64,000 nucleotides of DNA from Bacteroidetes bacterium HGW-Bacteroidetes-10 (GTDB taxonomy: Bacteria > Bacteroidota > Bacteroidia > Bacteroidales > UBA932). The notes below the pieces were generated by a model. The model was not told where the DNA came from, did no database searches, and saw only the letters and a program-made list of their open reading frames with translations. The stretch lies in NCBI GenBank assembly GCA_002842695.1, contig PHDT01000008.1, positions 1-64,000 of the forward strand, read 5' to 3'. Below, piece after piece: positions 32,384 to 41,362 of this stretch. Positions within the stretch are counted from its first letter, which is position 1, and the number at the start of each line of letters is the position of its first letter. Position numbers and translations under genes: made by a program.

Positions 32384-33406
32384 TTGCCTTCAACAGCCGT
32401 AGTTATACTAAACTGGAACGGGAAACACTATATAGAGCGTTTCCTTCCTTCGCTTGTCGCTCTGACTAAAACCCCGGGGGCCTTTATCGTTATTGCCGAT
32501 AATGGTTCTTCAGATGGCTCTGTCAGCTGGGTGAAACATCACTACCCTGCGGTTAAGATCATTGAATTTGACAAAAATTACGGTTTTACCGGAGGATACA
32601 ACCGGGCTCTGTCAATGATAGAGGCAGATTTTTATGTACTCCTCAATTCAGATGTAGAGGTTACTCCCGGATGGCTGGACAGGATGCTGGAGGGATTTGA
32701 GGCACATCCGCGGGCAGGCATCGCTATGCCTAAGATACTCTCTGCATTTGAGAGAGACTATTTTGAATATGCAGGTGCTTCTGGCGGATATATTGATGTA
32801 CTTGGCTACCCTTTTTGCCGTGGGCGGATTCTCTCTCATATTGAAAAGGATTGTGCTCAGTACAACAGGGATGTTCCGGTCTTCTGGGCTTCAGGAGCAG
32901 CAATGATGGTGAGGTCCGGCTTATACAGAGACCTTGGCGGGCTGGATGACAATTTCTTTGCACACATGGAAGAGATTGATTTCTGCTGGAGAGCTCAGCT
33001 TTCCGGAAGTGAAGTCTGGGCATTTCCCGGCTCGGTTGTTTATCATGTAGGGGGCGGAACCCTCCCCAATAACTCTCCCAAAAAGCTCTATCTTAACTAC
33101 AGGAATAACCTGCTGATGCTATACAAGAATGTATCATCAGGCTGGTTATTGCCGGTGCTTTTTGCCAGAATGTTAATGGACGGACTCTCTGCTATTGTCT
33201 ATTTATTACAGGGGAAACACGGTTTCTTCAGGGCAGTTCTGAATGCCCACAAAGACTTCTATGAAATGAGAAGTAAAACTGTACGCACCGGCAGAGCAGA
33301 AAATGCAAAACCAAAAGGAGTTTTCAGAGGCCTTATAGTTTTGTCATTCCTGTATCATCTTGGAAAACCAAGGTTTATTGATATTGCTCCGGGTGTTGAG
33401 AGGTAA
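32384..33406 (+). CDS. Glycosyltransferase family 2
   Basis: A 340-aa transferase with an N-terminal GT-A fold: AVVILNWNGKHYIERFLPSL, IADNGSSDGSV, then VLLNSDVEVTPGW, and a downstream HMEEIDFCWR motif. It likely adds a sugar to a surface glycan. No ATG is in frame near the 5' end; the only good start is TTG 32384, 18 nt after a TACCTTTG element. The C-terminal 80 residues may include a membrane helix. It ends 4 bp before the convergent murF stop. Confidence 0.87.
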   Translation: MPSTAVVILNWNGKHYIERFLPSLVALTKTPGAFIVIADNGSSDGSVSWVKHHYPAVKIIEFDKNYGFTGGYNRALSMIEADFYVLLNSDVEVTPGWLDRMLEGFEAHPRAGIAMPKILSAFERDYFEYAGASGGYIDVLGYPFCRGRILSHIEKDCAQYNRDVPVFWASGAAMMVRSGLYRDLGGLDDNFFAHMEEIDFCWRAQLSGSEVWAFPGSVVYHVGGGTLPNNSPKKLYLNYRNNLLMLYKNVSSGWLLPVLFARMLMDGLSAIVYLLQGKHGFFRAVLNAHKDFYEMRSKTVRTGRAENAKPKGVFRGLIVLSFLYHLGKPRFIDIAPGVER

Positions 33407-33410
33407 CTTC

Positions 33411-34715
33411 TCAGGCCAGAATCTCCAGAACCTTTTCCAGTTTTGTTCCCCTTGATCCCTTTATGAGAATTGTATTTCCCCTTAAAGGATTCTCCTCAAG
33501 GAATTCCCTTAACCTTGGTGAATCATCAAAGAAATGTCCCTTTGTTTCATAGAATTTATCTCCGGCTGCTGCATTCCTGAACTCTTTTCCTACAAAAAAG
33601 TAGTATCTGATGTTTATTGATTTGGCAACCGCAAGAATTCCTGCATGCTCCTTCTGTGAGTCAGCCCCAAGTTCCAGCATGTCTCCCAGAATGACAACCT
33701 TGTTTGCTGCCTCCATCTGGCGAAAATTCTCCAGGGCAGCGCTCATACTTGTGGGATTTGCATTATAAGCATCAACAATGAGCAGGTTCTCCTTGCCCTT
33801 CATCATCTGGGAGCGGTTATTTGAAGGGATATAGTTCTCTATAGCAGCAATTGCGGCATTTCTGTCTGTACCGGTAAGCTCAGCGGCGGCAAGGGCGGCC
33901 ATAACATTCTCGGCATTGTAAGAGCCAACAAGACGGGTATTAACAACCTTCCCGTCTTCAAGCGCAATCCTCAGGAATGGTTGCTCAGGAGAGGCTGGCA
34001 GAATTGTTGCGCCAGCATAGTTAAGGCCATACGCCACCTTGCGAAGATCTCTTCTTTGACCAATCATTTCACACAGATGTGGATTGTCAATATTGTAAAG
34101 TGCTGTTGAACCCTTTTTCTCAAGGAAATCGTAAAGTTCCCCCTTAGTCTTTTTTACCCCTTCGAAAGAACCGAATCCCAGTAGGTGCGCCTTACCAACA
34201 TTGGTTATAAGCCCCATATCAGGTCTTGCAATTTCGCACAAGTCCCGTATTTCGCCCGGTCCACTTGCTCCCATCTCAACAACTGCCATCTCTGTAGAAG
34301 AGTCCATTTTAAGGAGAGTGAGAGGTACGCCAATATGGTTATTAAGGTTTCCTGCAGTAAATGCTACCTTGAATTTCGCTGATAGTACTGCCGATATCAG
34401 CTCCTTTGTTGTTGTTTTTCCGTTTGTGCCGGTAAGTGCAAAGAGCGGAATTGCCAGCCTCTCCCTGTGATATCTCGCAAGCTGCTGCAGAGTGGTAAGC
34501 ACGTCATCAACAATTATTATATTCTCGCCGGCTACATCTGCTCTGTCTGCAACACTCAGAGATGCCCCCTTTTCTATTGCGGCAGCAGCAAAATCGTTAC
34601 CATCGAAATTATCTCCCTTTAGTGCAAAAAAGATGCATCCGGGTTTGATTGCCCTGCTGTCTGTTGTTACTCCTGCAGATGCAGTAAACAGACTGTATAA
34701 CTCTTCAATTTTCAT
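33411..34715 (-). CDS. murF: UDP-N-acetylmuramoyl-tripeptide--D-alanyl-D-alanine ligase
   Basis: A 434-aa cytoplasmic enzyme that adds D-Ala-D-Ala to UDP-MurNAc-tripeptide. ATP motif GTNGKTT (96-102), the VEMGASGPGEI block, and the C-terminal VILGDMLELG and KGSRGTKLE motifs are typical of MurF. Length is normal. Stop lies 4 bp from the end of the convergent glycosyltransferase. It begins 11 bp after dut, in the same direction as the flippase and patatin genes. Confidence 0.97.
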   Translation of the reverse strand: MKIEELYSLFTASAGVTTDSRAIKPGCIFFALKGDNFDGNDFAAAAIEKGASLSVADRADVAGENIIIVDDVLTTLQQLARYHRERLAIPLFALTGTNGKTTTKELISAVLSAKFKVAFTAGNLNNHIGVPLTLLKMDSSTEMAVVEMGASGPGEIRDLCEIARPDMGLITNVGKAHLLGFGSFEGVKKTKGELYDFLEKKGSTALYNIDNPHLCEMIGQRRDLRKVAYGLNYAGATILPASPEQPFLRIALEDGKVVNTRLVGSYNAENVMAALAAAELTGTDRNAAIAAIENYIPSNNRSQMMKGKENLLIVDAYNANPTSMSAALENFRQMEAANKVVILGDMLELGADSQKEHAGILAVAKSINIRYYFFVGKEFRNAAAGDKFYETKGHFFDDSPRLREFLEENPLRGNTILIKGSRGTKLEKVLEILA

Positions 34716-34726
34716 GATTATCAGAT

Positions 34727-35161
34727 TTATTTTTTACCGGTAGATCCAAATCCCCCTTCTCCTCTTTCGCTCTCGCCCAGTTCATCCACAGCCTTCCATT
34801 CAACTCTCTCAAATTTTGCAACAACCATCTGGGCAACCCTTTCTCCCGGATTCAGGACAAACTCCTCATCAGATAGATTCACCAAAATAATCTTAATCTC
34901 TCCTCTGTAATCTGCATCAATAGTTCCCGGACTATTCACGATACCTATGCCGTGTTTAGCGGCAAGACCGCTTCGAGGCCTTATCTGAGCCTCATAACCC
35001 TCAGGCAGCTCAATGTGAAGACCTGTTGGAACAAGTATTCGTTTCAAAGGGCCAATAACTATGCTCTCAGTAATGTTTGCCCTCAGGTCCATTCCTGCTG
35101 AATGAATAGTCGCGTAGTTGGGAAGTTCGTTTGACGACTTGTTTAGAATTTTAACTTCCAT
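34727..35161 (-). CDS. dut: dUTP pyrophosphatase
   Basis: A 144-aa trimeric enzyme that hydrolyses dUTP to dUMP. The five motifs are present: AGMDLRA (22-28), [12 protein letters not shown] (61-72), [14 protein letters not shown] (76-89), GERVAQMVV and the C-terminal GFGSTGK. Its 5' end overlaps the flippase stop by 19 bp, and murF begins 11 bp downstream, so it sits inside the flippase-dut-murF transcript. Confidence 0.97.
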   Translation of the reverse strand: MEVKILNKSSNELPNYATIHSAGMDLRANITESIVIGPLKRILVPTGLHIELPEGYEAQIRPRSGLAAKHGIGIVNSPGTIDADYRGEIKIILVNLSDEEFVLNPGERVAQMVVAKFERVEWKAVDELGESERGEGGFGSTGKK

Positions 35162-36618
35162 ATGGTAATCTTTTCTGTTTTAAGGTAAATGAAAATATAG
35201 ATGATTATTAAAAGTGAGTGAACAAGGTACTTTTGCACAAGACTTGCATCTTTTACCAGCATTGATAGTGCATAAAGAACCACGCCCGAGCCAACAAAGA
35301 TTGTTATTCGCTTCCAGTTGTAGGGAATCGGATAGTAACGGTTTCCCATCCACACACTCACAATGAGCATAATGAGGTAGCTCACAAGGTGTCCCCATGC
35401 GGCTGCATGGTATGAAAACAGAGGCATGAAAATCATATTGGCAGCAAGTGTTACAGGAAGCCCTGCTGCAGTTATGTAGATTGCATATCTGGTCTTTCCT
35501 GAAAGTTTGTACCACATAGATACGTTGAAGTTCATTCCAAGAATTACATAGGCCATGAGCATGACAGGAACAATGTCCATACCTTCGCGGAAGTCCTTGC
35601 CCAGTATCAAAGCCACCACATCAATAAAGAGGGTAATCCCCAGGAAAACAAGTATGCTGAAAGCTGTAAAATGCTCCATTATTGTAGCATAATCCTCTCT
35701 GGACTTCTCCTTTCCTGCCCTTGAAAAGAAAAACGGTTCAGATGCATATCTGAACATCTGGATAAAGAGCATCATGAGAGTTGCAATTTTTACCCCAGCC
35801 TGGAAGATTCCCAGCTCTGAGCTCCAGTCAAGACCTTCGGGAGTAAAGAACCTGAAGAGAGGCCTGTCAATGGTATCGTTAATAATACCGGGAAGCCCGG
35901 CCACCATTAGTGGAAGTGAATAGAGCATCATCTGCTTCCATAGCTTTGGGGTGAACCTGAAACTGATTGTCGAGAGGTCTGGAATAAAAAGCAGGAGCGA
36001 AACAATTCCGCTCATAAAGATTGCGAAGATAATGTATGTAAAGTCCGGAGTTGCAGAAATGAAGTTAAGTAAAAAGGTATCGGGATGCGAAACGATGTAT
36101 TTGGGTACCCAGAAAAAGAGAATAAAATTGAAAGCAGTCTCTGAAAGGATTTTAATTGTCTTTAGAAGTGCAAATTTGGAAGCTTTGTGCTGGTAACGGA
36201 GCCTGGCAAAGAGGATTGCAGTAAAAGAGTCTATTGCCAGAATACTGCCAATGTAAATAATAATGTAACCATAGCCGTCAAATTCCATCCAGGAAGAGAT
36301 GTCCTGTGAGAATACCACCATTGAACCAAAAAAGAGGAGCGCCAGAATTCCAACAGTAAGGAGTGCATTAGAAAAGACATCAGATGGCTTTTCATGCTTG
36401 TTTGCGAAATTAAAGCAGCCGGTCTCCAGACCAAGAGTAAGCACAACCTGAAGAATGGCAATGTATGCAAGAAACTCTGCTGCTATCCCGTAGCTTCCGG
36501 TTGTAAGCATGCGGGTATATATGGGGACAAATATGAAGTTGATGATTCTGGCAAGTATGGTGCTTAGTCCGTATATTACAGTTTCACCTGCCAGTTTTTT
36601 CAAAAGATTTCCACTCAT
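35143..36618 (-). CDS. Wzx-like oligosaccharide flippase (MATE/MOP family)
   Basis: A 491-aa membrane protein with about fourteen hydrophobic segments. The N-terminus ([25 protein letters not shown]) matches the polysaccharide biosynthesis protein family. It probably moves undecaprenyl-linked oligosaccharide units across the inner membrane. In many Bacteroidetes such a gene sits beside dut, as here. It begins 27 bp downstream of the patatin gene. Confidence 0.9.
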   Translation of the reverse strand: MSGNLLKKLAGETVIYGLSTILARIINFIFVPIYTRMLTTGSYGIAAEFLAYIAILQVVLTLGLETGCFNFANKHEKPSDVFSNALLTVGILALLFFGSMVVFSQDISSWMEFDGYGYIIIYIGSILAIDSFTAILFARLRYQHKASKFALLKTIKILSETAFNFILFFWVPKYIVSHPDTFLLNFISATPDFTYIIFAIFMSGIVSLLLFIPDLSTISFRFTPKLWKQMMLYSLPLMVAGLPGIINDTIDRPLFRFFTPEGLDWSSELGIFQAGVKIATLMMLFIQMFRYASEPFFFSRAGKEKSREDYATIMEHFTAFSILVFLGITLFIDVVALILGKDFREGMDIVPVMLMAYVILGMNFNVSMWYKLSGKTRYAIYITAAGLPVTLAANMIFMPLFSYHAAAWGHLVSYLIMLIVSVWMGNRYYPIPYNWKRITIFVGSGVVLYALSMLVKDASLVQKYLVHSLLIIIYIFIYLKTEKITIWKLKF

Positions 36619-36645
36619 TGGTTTAGGTTGGTTTTAAAACTATTA

Positions 36646-38961
36646 TCAGTTCTCCAGAGATTTAGGTTTAAACAACAGCAGTCCAATATTGAACTGCGGA
36701 TACCACTTAACATCTCCGTTCTGGTAGTAAGAGACAGACAAAGATACGGGTCCTACGGGAGATTGCCATACCGCTGCAACATTTCCCATAAAGAATCCTT
36801 TTGGAAATATCCCTGTGAAACTTCCTGTACCGTCACTATTTTTGACAAGAGAACGATATGGCTGAAAATAGGAGACCTGAGTATTTAAAAACACGCTGTT
36901 TGAAACTCTTATAATTGGGTTAAGACCGGCAGCTAAATAGGACGGTGCTCTGTAGTCTCTGAGCAACAATGTCTTGCTGTGTGGAGTTGGCTGAAACGCA
37001 GGCAATGCAATGAGTGTAGAGATATAATCTCCAAGAACAATTTTATTGGAAAAGGTTATGTCAGCAATTGTTCCAAGGGTAAACCAGCTGTTTATCTGAT
37101 GGTATATTTCTGAGTAGAGTCTTGCCTTAAGCCTGTGGTTAATGACATGGCTTGTTGGTGTCATTTCTGCAGAGGTGCTGCCCGGTGTGTAGTCAGAAGA
37201 CATAAAGGCATATCCTGCACTTATACGCTGATTCATCCCCGCGGTTGGATATATTCTGTAGTTAGTGGTATTTCTTTCAAGGATAACCGATGGTGCAATT
37301 ATTGAAATACCGGTACGATCCGGAATATCGTAAGATGTGAAGTTGTCTGTGAGATAGTAGATGAAATTATCGCGTCCTACATTCAGTTTGAATTTTCCCA
37401 TTATACTCCTCTCCAGGTTAATTGGTGTGCCTACCTTAAGAGTGAAGAACACCTCTGTCTCTTCTATGCTGGTTGGAAGCCTGTCCGGATAGTATTTTGT
37501 CTGGCTTCCCCGGAAGTAGTCGAATTTATGTGCAGTTACTGAGGCTTCGTAAAACACAAGAGGTTTCACGGAAAAGTCCTGGCGGAAAGATATTGTTCCA
37601 CCTGTGTAAAATCTGCCAAGATCGATATCCAGAGAAGCTCTCCACGGATATAGTCCAAATTTTCTGTAATCCAGACCAAGATAGCCCTGATTAAGTGAAG
37701 ATGATGAGATATTACCTCCAATTGCAATTCTGAAAGGAGGTCGTTCTGAAACCCTGAGATATAGGTCAAAAAGGGAATCCTTATTCATTCTTGCAGTTGG
37801 GAAAAAAGTGTTAACATTCCCGGATGCAACAACCCGAAAGTAGCCTCTCTTAATCATCTCGAAATTCACTTCACCTTTTCTGTGGCTTCGGAGGGTATTT
37901 GTAATGAAAGTCTTTTTGCTATCCTTAAGAGTGTCAGGCGAGAAATAGATTTTGTCAAAAATTAACTGCGGGCATTTTTTTCTGAATTCCAGTCTCATCT
38001 CTGCCAGCTCTTTTGCACTTCTGCGGCTTTTAACCCTCTCTTTGATTTCATCCATATGAGACATAGCCAGGTCGTATCCTTTCTGCACAAGCTCATCAAT
38101 GCGTTCAAAGTCCATCAGCCCCACACCCGGATATAGCTGGTCCAGCAGAATGCCCTTTTCACGCGGGATATCATAATTTGTCTCTACCATCATCATGTTT
38201 TCAATCTGAGTCATCAGATCTTCGGAGTCGGGTTCAGTGGGGTTGGAAGAGCATTTTGCCCCGATAATGTAGCCGGGGTTAAAGTCTTTAACCATAACGT
38301 CCCACGGAAAGTTATTATAAAAACCACCGTCAAACATGAGTACAGAATCAATTATGATTGGTTTGAAAACAAACGGGAATGTCATGGAGGCCCTGATAGC
38401 CTCTCCGAGACCACCCTTTCTTATCACATAAGGCTTTTTATTTGCAATATCTGAGGAGACGCAGCGAAAAGGAACCATCAGCCTGTTAAAATCATACCCT
38501 GCAGCCGCAGATGACGAGGCAAAGAGCTGTATTAGTGCAATATCCATTGGGTAAGGAGAGATAAGGCTGGTAGGAAGATTATAATTTATTGACCTCTCCT
38601 TAGTATTTAGTGAGAAGGTTGCTCCAAAGAGCTCGGGTACAGGATCTCTTCTGTAGACATAAGTTGCAAAATTTCTTTCAGATTCCCCCTGCTGCCAGGA
38701 GTTGAAGTCTTCAGACCGGAAGAGAACTATCATCTCATCGGGAGTAAGTCCAATGGCATAAAGCCCGGAAATAATTGAACCCATAGATGTCCCGGCGACA
38801 TAGTCAACAGGTATATTATTCTCTTCAAGTGCTTTGATTACTCCAATATGAGACAGACCTTTTGCGCCACCCCCGCTAAGCACAAGTCCCACGCTCTGAG
38901 CACCCGCACCCCAGGAGATTGCCGCGAGAATAAAAAATATGATAATCTTTTTTCCTTGCAT
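36646..38961 (-). CDS. PlpD-like patatin phospholipase with C-terminal outer-membrane barrel
   Basis: A 771-aa protein with a signal peptide (to about residue 22). A patatin domain follows: oxyanion loop SGGGAKG (29-35), GTSMG with catalytic Ser59, and a DGG motif (MFDGGFYNNFP, about residue 210) holding the catalytic Asp. After residue 340 come a POTRA-like linker and a long barrel, ending in QFNIGLLLFKPKSLEN. This type Vd-like architecture secretes a lipase to the surface. A minus-strand TACCTTTG (38996-39003) lies 34 bp upstream. Confidence 0.9.
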   Translation of the reverse strand: MQGKKIIIFFILAAISWGAGAQSVGLVLSGGGAKGLSHIGVIKALEENNIPVDYVAGTSMGSIISGLYAIGLTPDEMIVLFRSEDFNSWQQGESERNFATYVYRRDPVPELFGATFSLNTKERSINYNLPTSLISPYPMDIALIQLFASSSAAAGYDFNRLMVPFRCVSSDIANKKPYVIRKGGLGEAIRASMTFPFVFKPIIIDSVLMFDGGFYNNFPWDVMVKDFNPGYIIGAKCSSNPTEPDSEDLMTQIENMMMVETNYDIPREKGILLDQLYPGVGLMDFERIDELVQKGYDLAMSHMDEIKERVKSRRSAKELAEMRLEFRKKCPQLIFDKIYFSPDTLKDSKKTFITNTLRSHRKGEVNFEMIKRGYFRVVASGNVNTFFPTARMNKDSLFDLYLRVSERPPFRIAIGGNISSSSLNQGYLGLDYRKFGLYPWRASLDIDLGRFYTGGTISFRQDFSVKPLVFYEASVTAHKFDYFRGSQTKYYPDRLPTSIEETEVFFTLKVGTPINLERSIMGKFKLNVGRDNFIYYLTDNFTSYDIPDRTGISIIAPSVILERNTTNYRIYPTAGMNQRISAGYAFMSSDYTPGSTSAEMTPTSHVINHRLKARLYSEIYHQINSWFTLGTIADITFSNKIVLGDYISTLIALPAFQPTPHSKTLLLRDYRAPSYLAAGLNPIIRVSNSVFLNTQVSYFQPYRSLVKNSDGTGSFTGIFPKGFFMGNVAAVWQSPVGPVSLSVSYYQNGDVKWYPQFNIGLLLFKPKSLEN

Positions 38962-39036
38962 AATAGGGGTAATTGAGGTATTTTTGTCCTCATTACAAAG
39001 GTATTAAATTTTGAATAAATCTTATAACTTAATCAT

Positions 39037-39699
39037 ATGAAGAACGGAATTTTCAACCTTCTGATTATCACATCCTTGCTAATTGTTTCCTGCAAAGGAG
39101 GCAAGCAGGAGGAGGGTGTAGATCAAACTAAACAAGAAGACACAACTATTATGACATCAAACCTTGCATTTAATCCTGCCGAACTTCCGGCATCACCTGT
39201 ATTCGATATCGAAACTACAGCAGGCACTATTCGTGTAAAACTTTATGAGGAGACCCCTCTCCACCGTGACAATTTCGTAAAACTTGCTTCTGAAAGATTC
39301 TACGATGGTATACTCTTCCACAGGGTTATCCGCGGATTTATGATCCAGACCGGAGATCCTTTCACAAAAGATCCCGGTGCGGCATCTCAGTATGGCACCG
39401 GTGGGCCGGGCTATACTATTCCTGCAGAGATTCTTCCTCAGTTCAAGCACAAAAAAGGGGCTCTTGCGGCTGCACGAAGGGCAGATTCTGTAAACCCTCA
39501 GAAAGAGTCGTCAGGATCTCAGTTCTACTTTGTTGAAGATGCAGGAACTTGCGCTCAGCTTGACGGACAGTATACTGTATTTGGAGAGACAATCTCAGGA
39601 CTGGAGGTTGTGGATAAGATTGCTGCAGAGCCAACAGGTCCGCGTGACAGACCTGCAAACGACATTAAGATAATCTCAGTAAAACCTGTAATTGAGTAA
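39037..39699 (+). CDS. Peptidyl-prolyl cis-trans isomerase (cyclophilin) lipoprotein
   Basis: A 220-aa protein with a lipobox LIVSC (Cys19), so a lipoprotein. The cyclophilin domain (about 55-220) has FHRVIRGFMIQTGDP, GSQFYFVEDAG and DGQYTVFGETISGLEVVDKI. It would catalyse proline isomerisation during folding of envelope proteins. It is monocistronic; a 21-bp perfect inverted repeat lies 25 bp downstream. Confidence 0.93.
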   Translation: MKNGIFNLLIITSLLIVSCKGGKQEEGVDQTKQEDTTIMTSNLAFNPAELPASPVFDIETTAGTIRVKLYEETPLHRDNFVKLASERFYDGILFHRVIRGFMIQTGDPFTKDPGAASQYGTGGPGYTIPAEILPQFKHKKGALAAARRADSVNPQKESSGSQFYFVEDAGTCAQLDGQYTVFGETISGLEVVDKIAAEPTGPRDRPANDIKIISVKPVIE

Positions 39700-39723
39700 T
39701 CTCTGTTGCAGCAGATGAATAAT

Positions 39724-39769
39724 GGCGGCGGCCGCATAAAAGCACTTCTGCTTTTATGCGGCCGCCGCC
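39724..39769. repeat. Perfect 21-bp inverted repeat with a 4-nt loop
   Basis: The arms 39724-39744 and 39749-39769 are exact reverse complements around CTTC. The GC-rich outer part carries a GCGGCCGC octamer in each arm. No clear T tract follows on either strand, so it is not a standard intrinsic terminator, although a bidirectional termination or RNA-stability role between the convergent cyclophilin and mlaF-like genes is possible. No second copy is seen in the window. Confidence 0.85.
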
Positions 39770-39818
39770 TCATTTATTATATGATCAATAAAATCTTATT
39801 CCTTAGATCATTTACTTC

Positions 39819-40589
39819 TTAGATGACTTGTCCTTTCTGCATCAGCTCCTTCATCCGTTTTGCCATGTTGTTTGCAAACACGAATTCATTCAGCTCAGGA
39901 TTATCAGATGTCAGAATGTCGTTGCTATTACCTTCCCACACTTTCTCTCCTTTGTGAATAAATGAGACCTGGTCTCCAATCTCCATAACCGAGTTCATGT
40001 CGTGAGTGTTCACGATTGTGGTTATGTTGTACTCCTGAGTAATCTCAGCAATGAGTTGGTCTATAAGGATTGAGGTGTGAGGATCAAGGCCTGAGTTTGG
40101 TTCGTCACAGAAGAGGTATTTTGGATTGAGGGCGATTGCCCTGGCAATTCCAACCCTTTTCTGCATTCCGCCGCTCAGTTCGTTGGGGTAGAGTTTATTT
40201 ACATTAATGAGGTTAACCCTCTTGAGACAGAAGTTAACTCTTTCCAGTTTCTGTTCGTTGCTCCAGTCAGTGAAGAAATCCATTGGAAACCTGATGTTCT
40301 CTTCTACTGTTGCAAAGTCAAACAGCGCACTTCCCTGGAAAAGCATTCCAATCTCTTTTCTTATCTCCTTTCTTCCGTTTTCGTCCAGCGTGCTGAAATT
40401 TACATCGCCGTACCATATATTGCCGCTCTCCGGATTGTGCAGTCCAACAAGTGACTTCAGAAGCACTGTCTTTCCGGAGCCGCTCGCCCCAATTATCAGA
40501 GAGCATTTGCCCGGCTCGTAAGAGATAGAGATGTCTTTCAGAACCTGTTTTTCTCCAAAGAATTTATTTAGTTTTTCTACTTTAATCAT
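39819..40589 (-). CDS. MlaF-like ABC transporter ATP-binding protein
   Basis: A 256-aa ATPase. Walker A GASGSGKT (34-41), LSGGMQKRVGIARA signature, CDEPNSGLDP Walker B and an H-loop THDMNS are all present. The MQKR variant is typical of MlaF/Ttg2A-type ATPases that pair with MlaE permeases for phospholipid transport between membranes. It begins 1 bp after the MlaE-like stop. No MlaD-like MCE protein is in the window, so the set is incomplete here. Confidence 0.9.
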   Translation of the reverse strand: MIKVEKLNKFFGEKQVLKDISISYEPGKCSLIIGASGSGKTVLLKSLVGLHNPESGNIWYGDVNFSTLDENGRKEIRKEIGMLFQGSALFDFATVEENIRFPMDFFTDWSNEQKLERVNFCLKRVNLINVNKLYPNELSGGMQKRVGIARAIALNPKYLFCDEPNSGLDPHTSILIDQLIAEITQEYNITTIVNTHDMNSVMEIGDQVSFIHKGEKVWEGNSNDILTSDNPELNEFVFANNMAKRMKELMQKGQVI

Positions 40590-40590
40590 C

Positions 40591-41334
40591 TTATCCGAGC
40601 ATTAATTGAGTGATAACCAGGTTGGCAACGAGAATCATTACTGAACTCACCACAATAGCCTTTGTGCTTGACTTACCTACTCCAAGCGATCCGCCAGATG
40701 CATAATAGCCATAGAATGATGAGATGCTTGTAATTACATAGCTGAATACAGACATCTTGATCATACTGTAAAAGATATAGTAGGAGCGGAATGCGTAGTG
40801 CAGTCCGTCTACATACTGGCTCATTGTAACAATGCCGGTAATGAAGATTATCAGTGCTCCGCCCACAAGCCCCAGCATAAAGCTGAAGAGCATCAGCAGA
40901 GGATTAAAGAGGGTAGCTGCTGCAATCTTTGGCAGAATGAGGTAATTTGCGGAGTTAACTCCCATCATGTCCATTGCGTCAATCTGTTCAGATATTCGCA
41001 TGCTTCCAATCTCGGATGAGATATTTGAACCTACTTTTCCTGCAAGAATAAGTGCAATCATTGTAGAACAGAACTCCAGCACAAGACTCTCTCTTGCCAT
41101 GTAGCCAACATACATTTTGGGAATAAAGGGGCTTTCAATGTTGGAGGCTGTCTGGATAACGATTACCGCACCTATGAACACCGAAATGACTGCGACAATG
41201 GGAATCGAATTAATCACCAGCTTCTCTATGTCTGTAAAGAACTGTTTGAAGAATATCGACCTCTTGTCCGGACGGGTAAATACTTTTCTCATGAGAAGAA
41301 AGTACCTGCCGAGTATTTCAAGGGTATTTTTCAT
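40591..41334 (-). CDS. MlaE-like ABC transporter permease
   Basis: A 247-aa inner-membrane permease with five to six hydrophobic segments. MlaE-family motifs are visible: LAGKVGSNISSEIGSMRISEQIDAM and the C-terminal GKSSTKAIVVSSVMIL. It moves lipids with MlaF. The gene starts 28 bp after the TonB receptor stop. A minus-strand TAATTTTG (41354-41361), at the very end of the receptor gene, could be its own promoter, and a TTTTGC-GAAA-GCAAAA hairpin is in the leader, so co-transcription with the receptor is not assured. Confidence 0.92.
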   Translation of the reverse strand: MKNTLEILGRYFLLMRKVFTRPDKRSIFFKQFFTDIEKLVINSIPIVAVISVFIGAVIVIQTASNIESPFIPKMYVGYMARESLVLEFCSTMIALILAGKVGSNISSEIGSMRISEQIDAMDMMGVNSANYLILPKIAAATLFNPLLMLFSFMLGLVGGALIIFITGIVTMSQYVDGLHYAFRSYYIFYSMIKMSVFSYVITSISSFYGYYASGGSLGVGKSSTKAIVVSSVMILVANLVITQLMLG

Positions 41335-41362
41335 GTAATTTGTTTTGCTTTCGCAAAATTAC

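Noticed and set aside
39724-39769. A simple intrinsic terminator
   Set aside because: The stem is perfect but no T run follows on either strand; kept as an unexplained repeat.
41341-41362. A terminator between the TonB receptor and the MlaE-like gene
   Set aside because: There is a TTTTGC-GAAA-GCAAAA hairpin, but no T tract follows on the minus strand.
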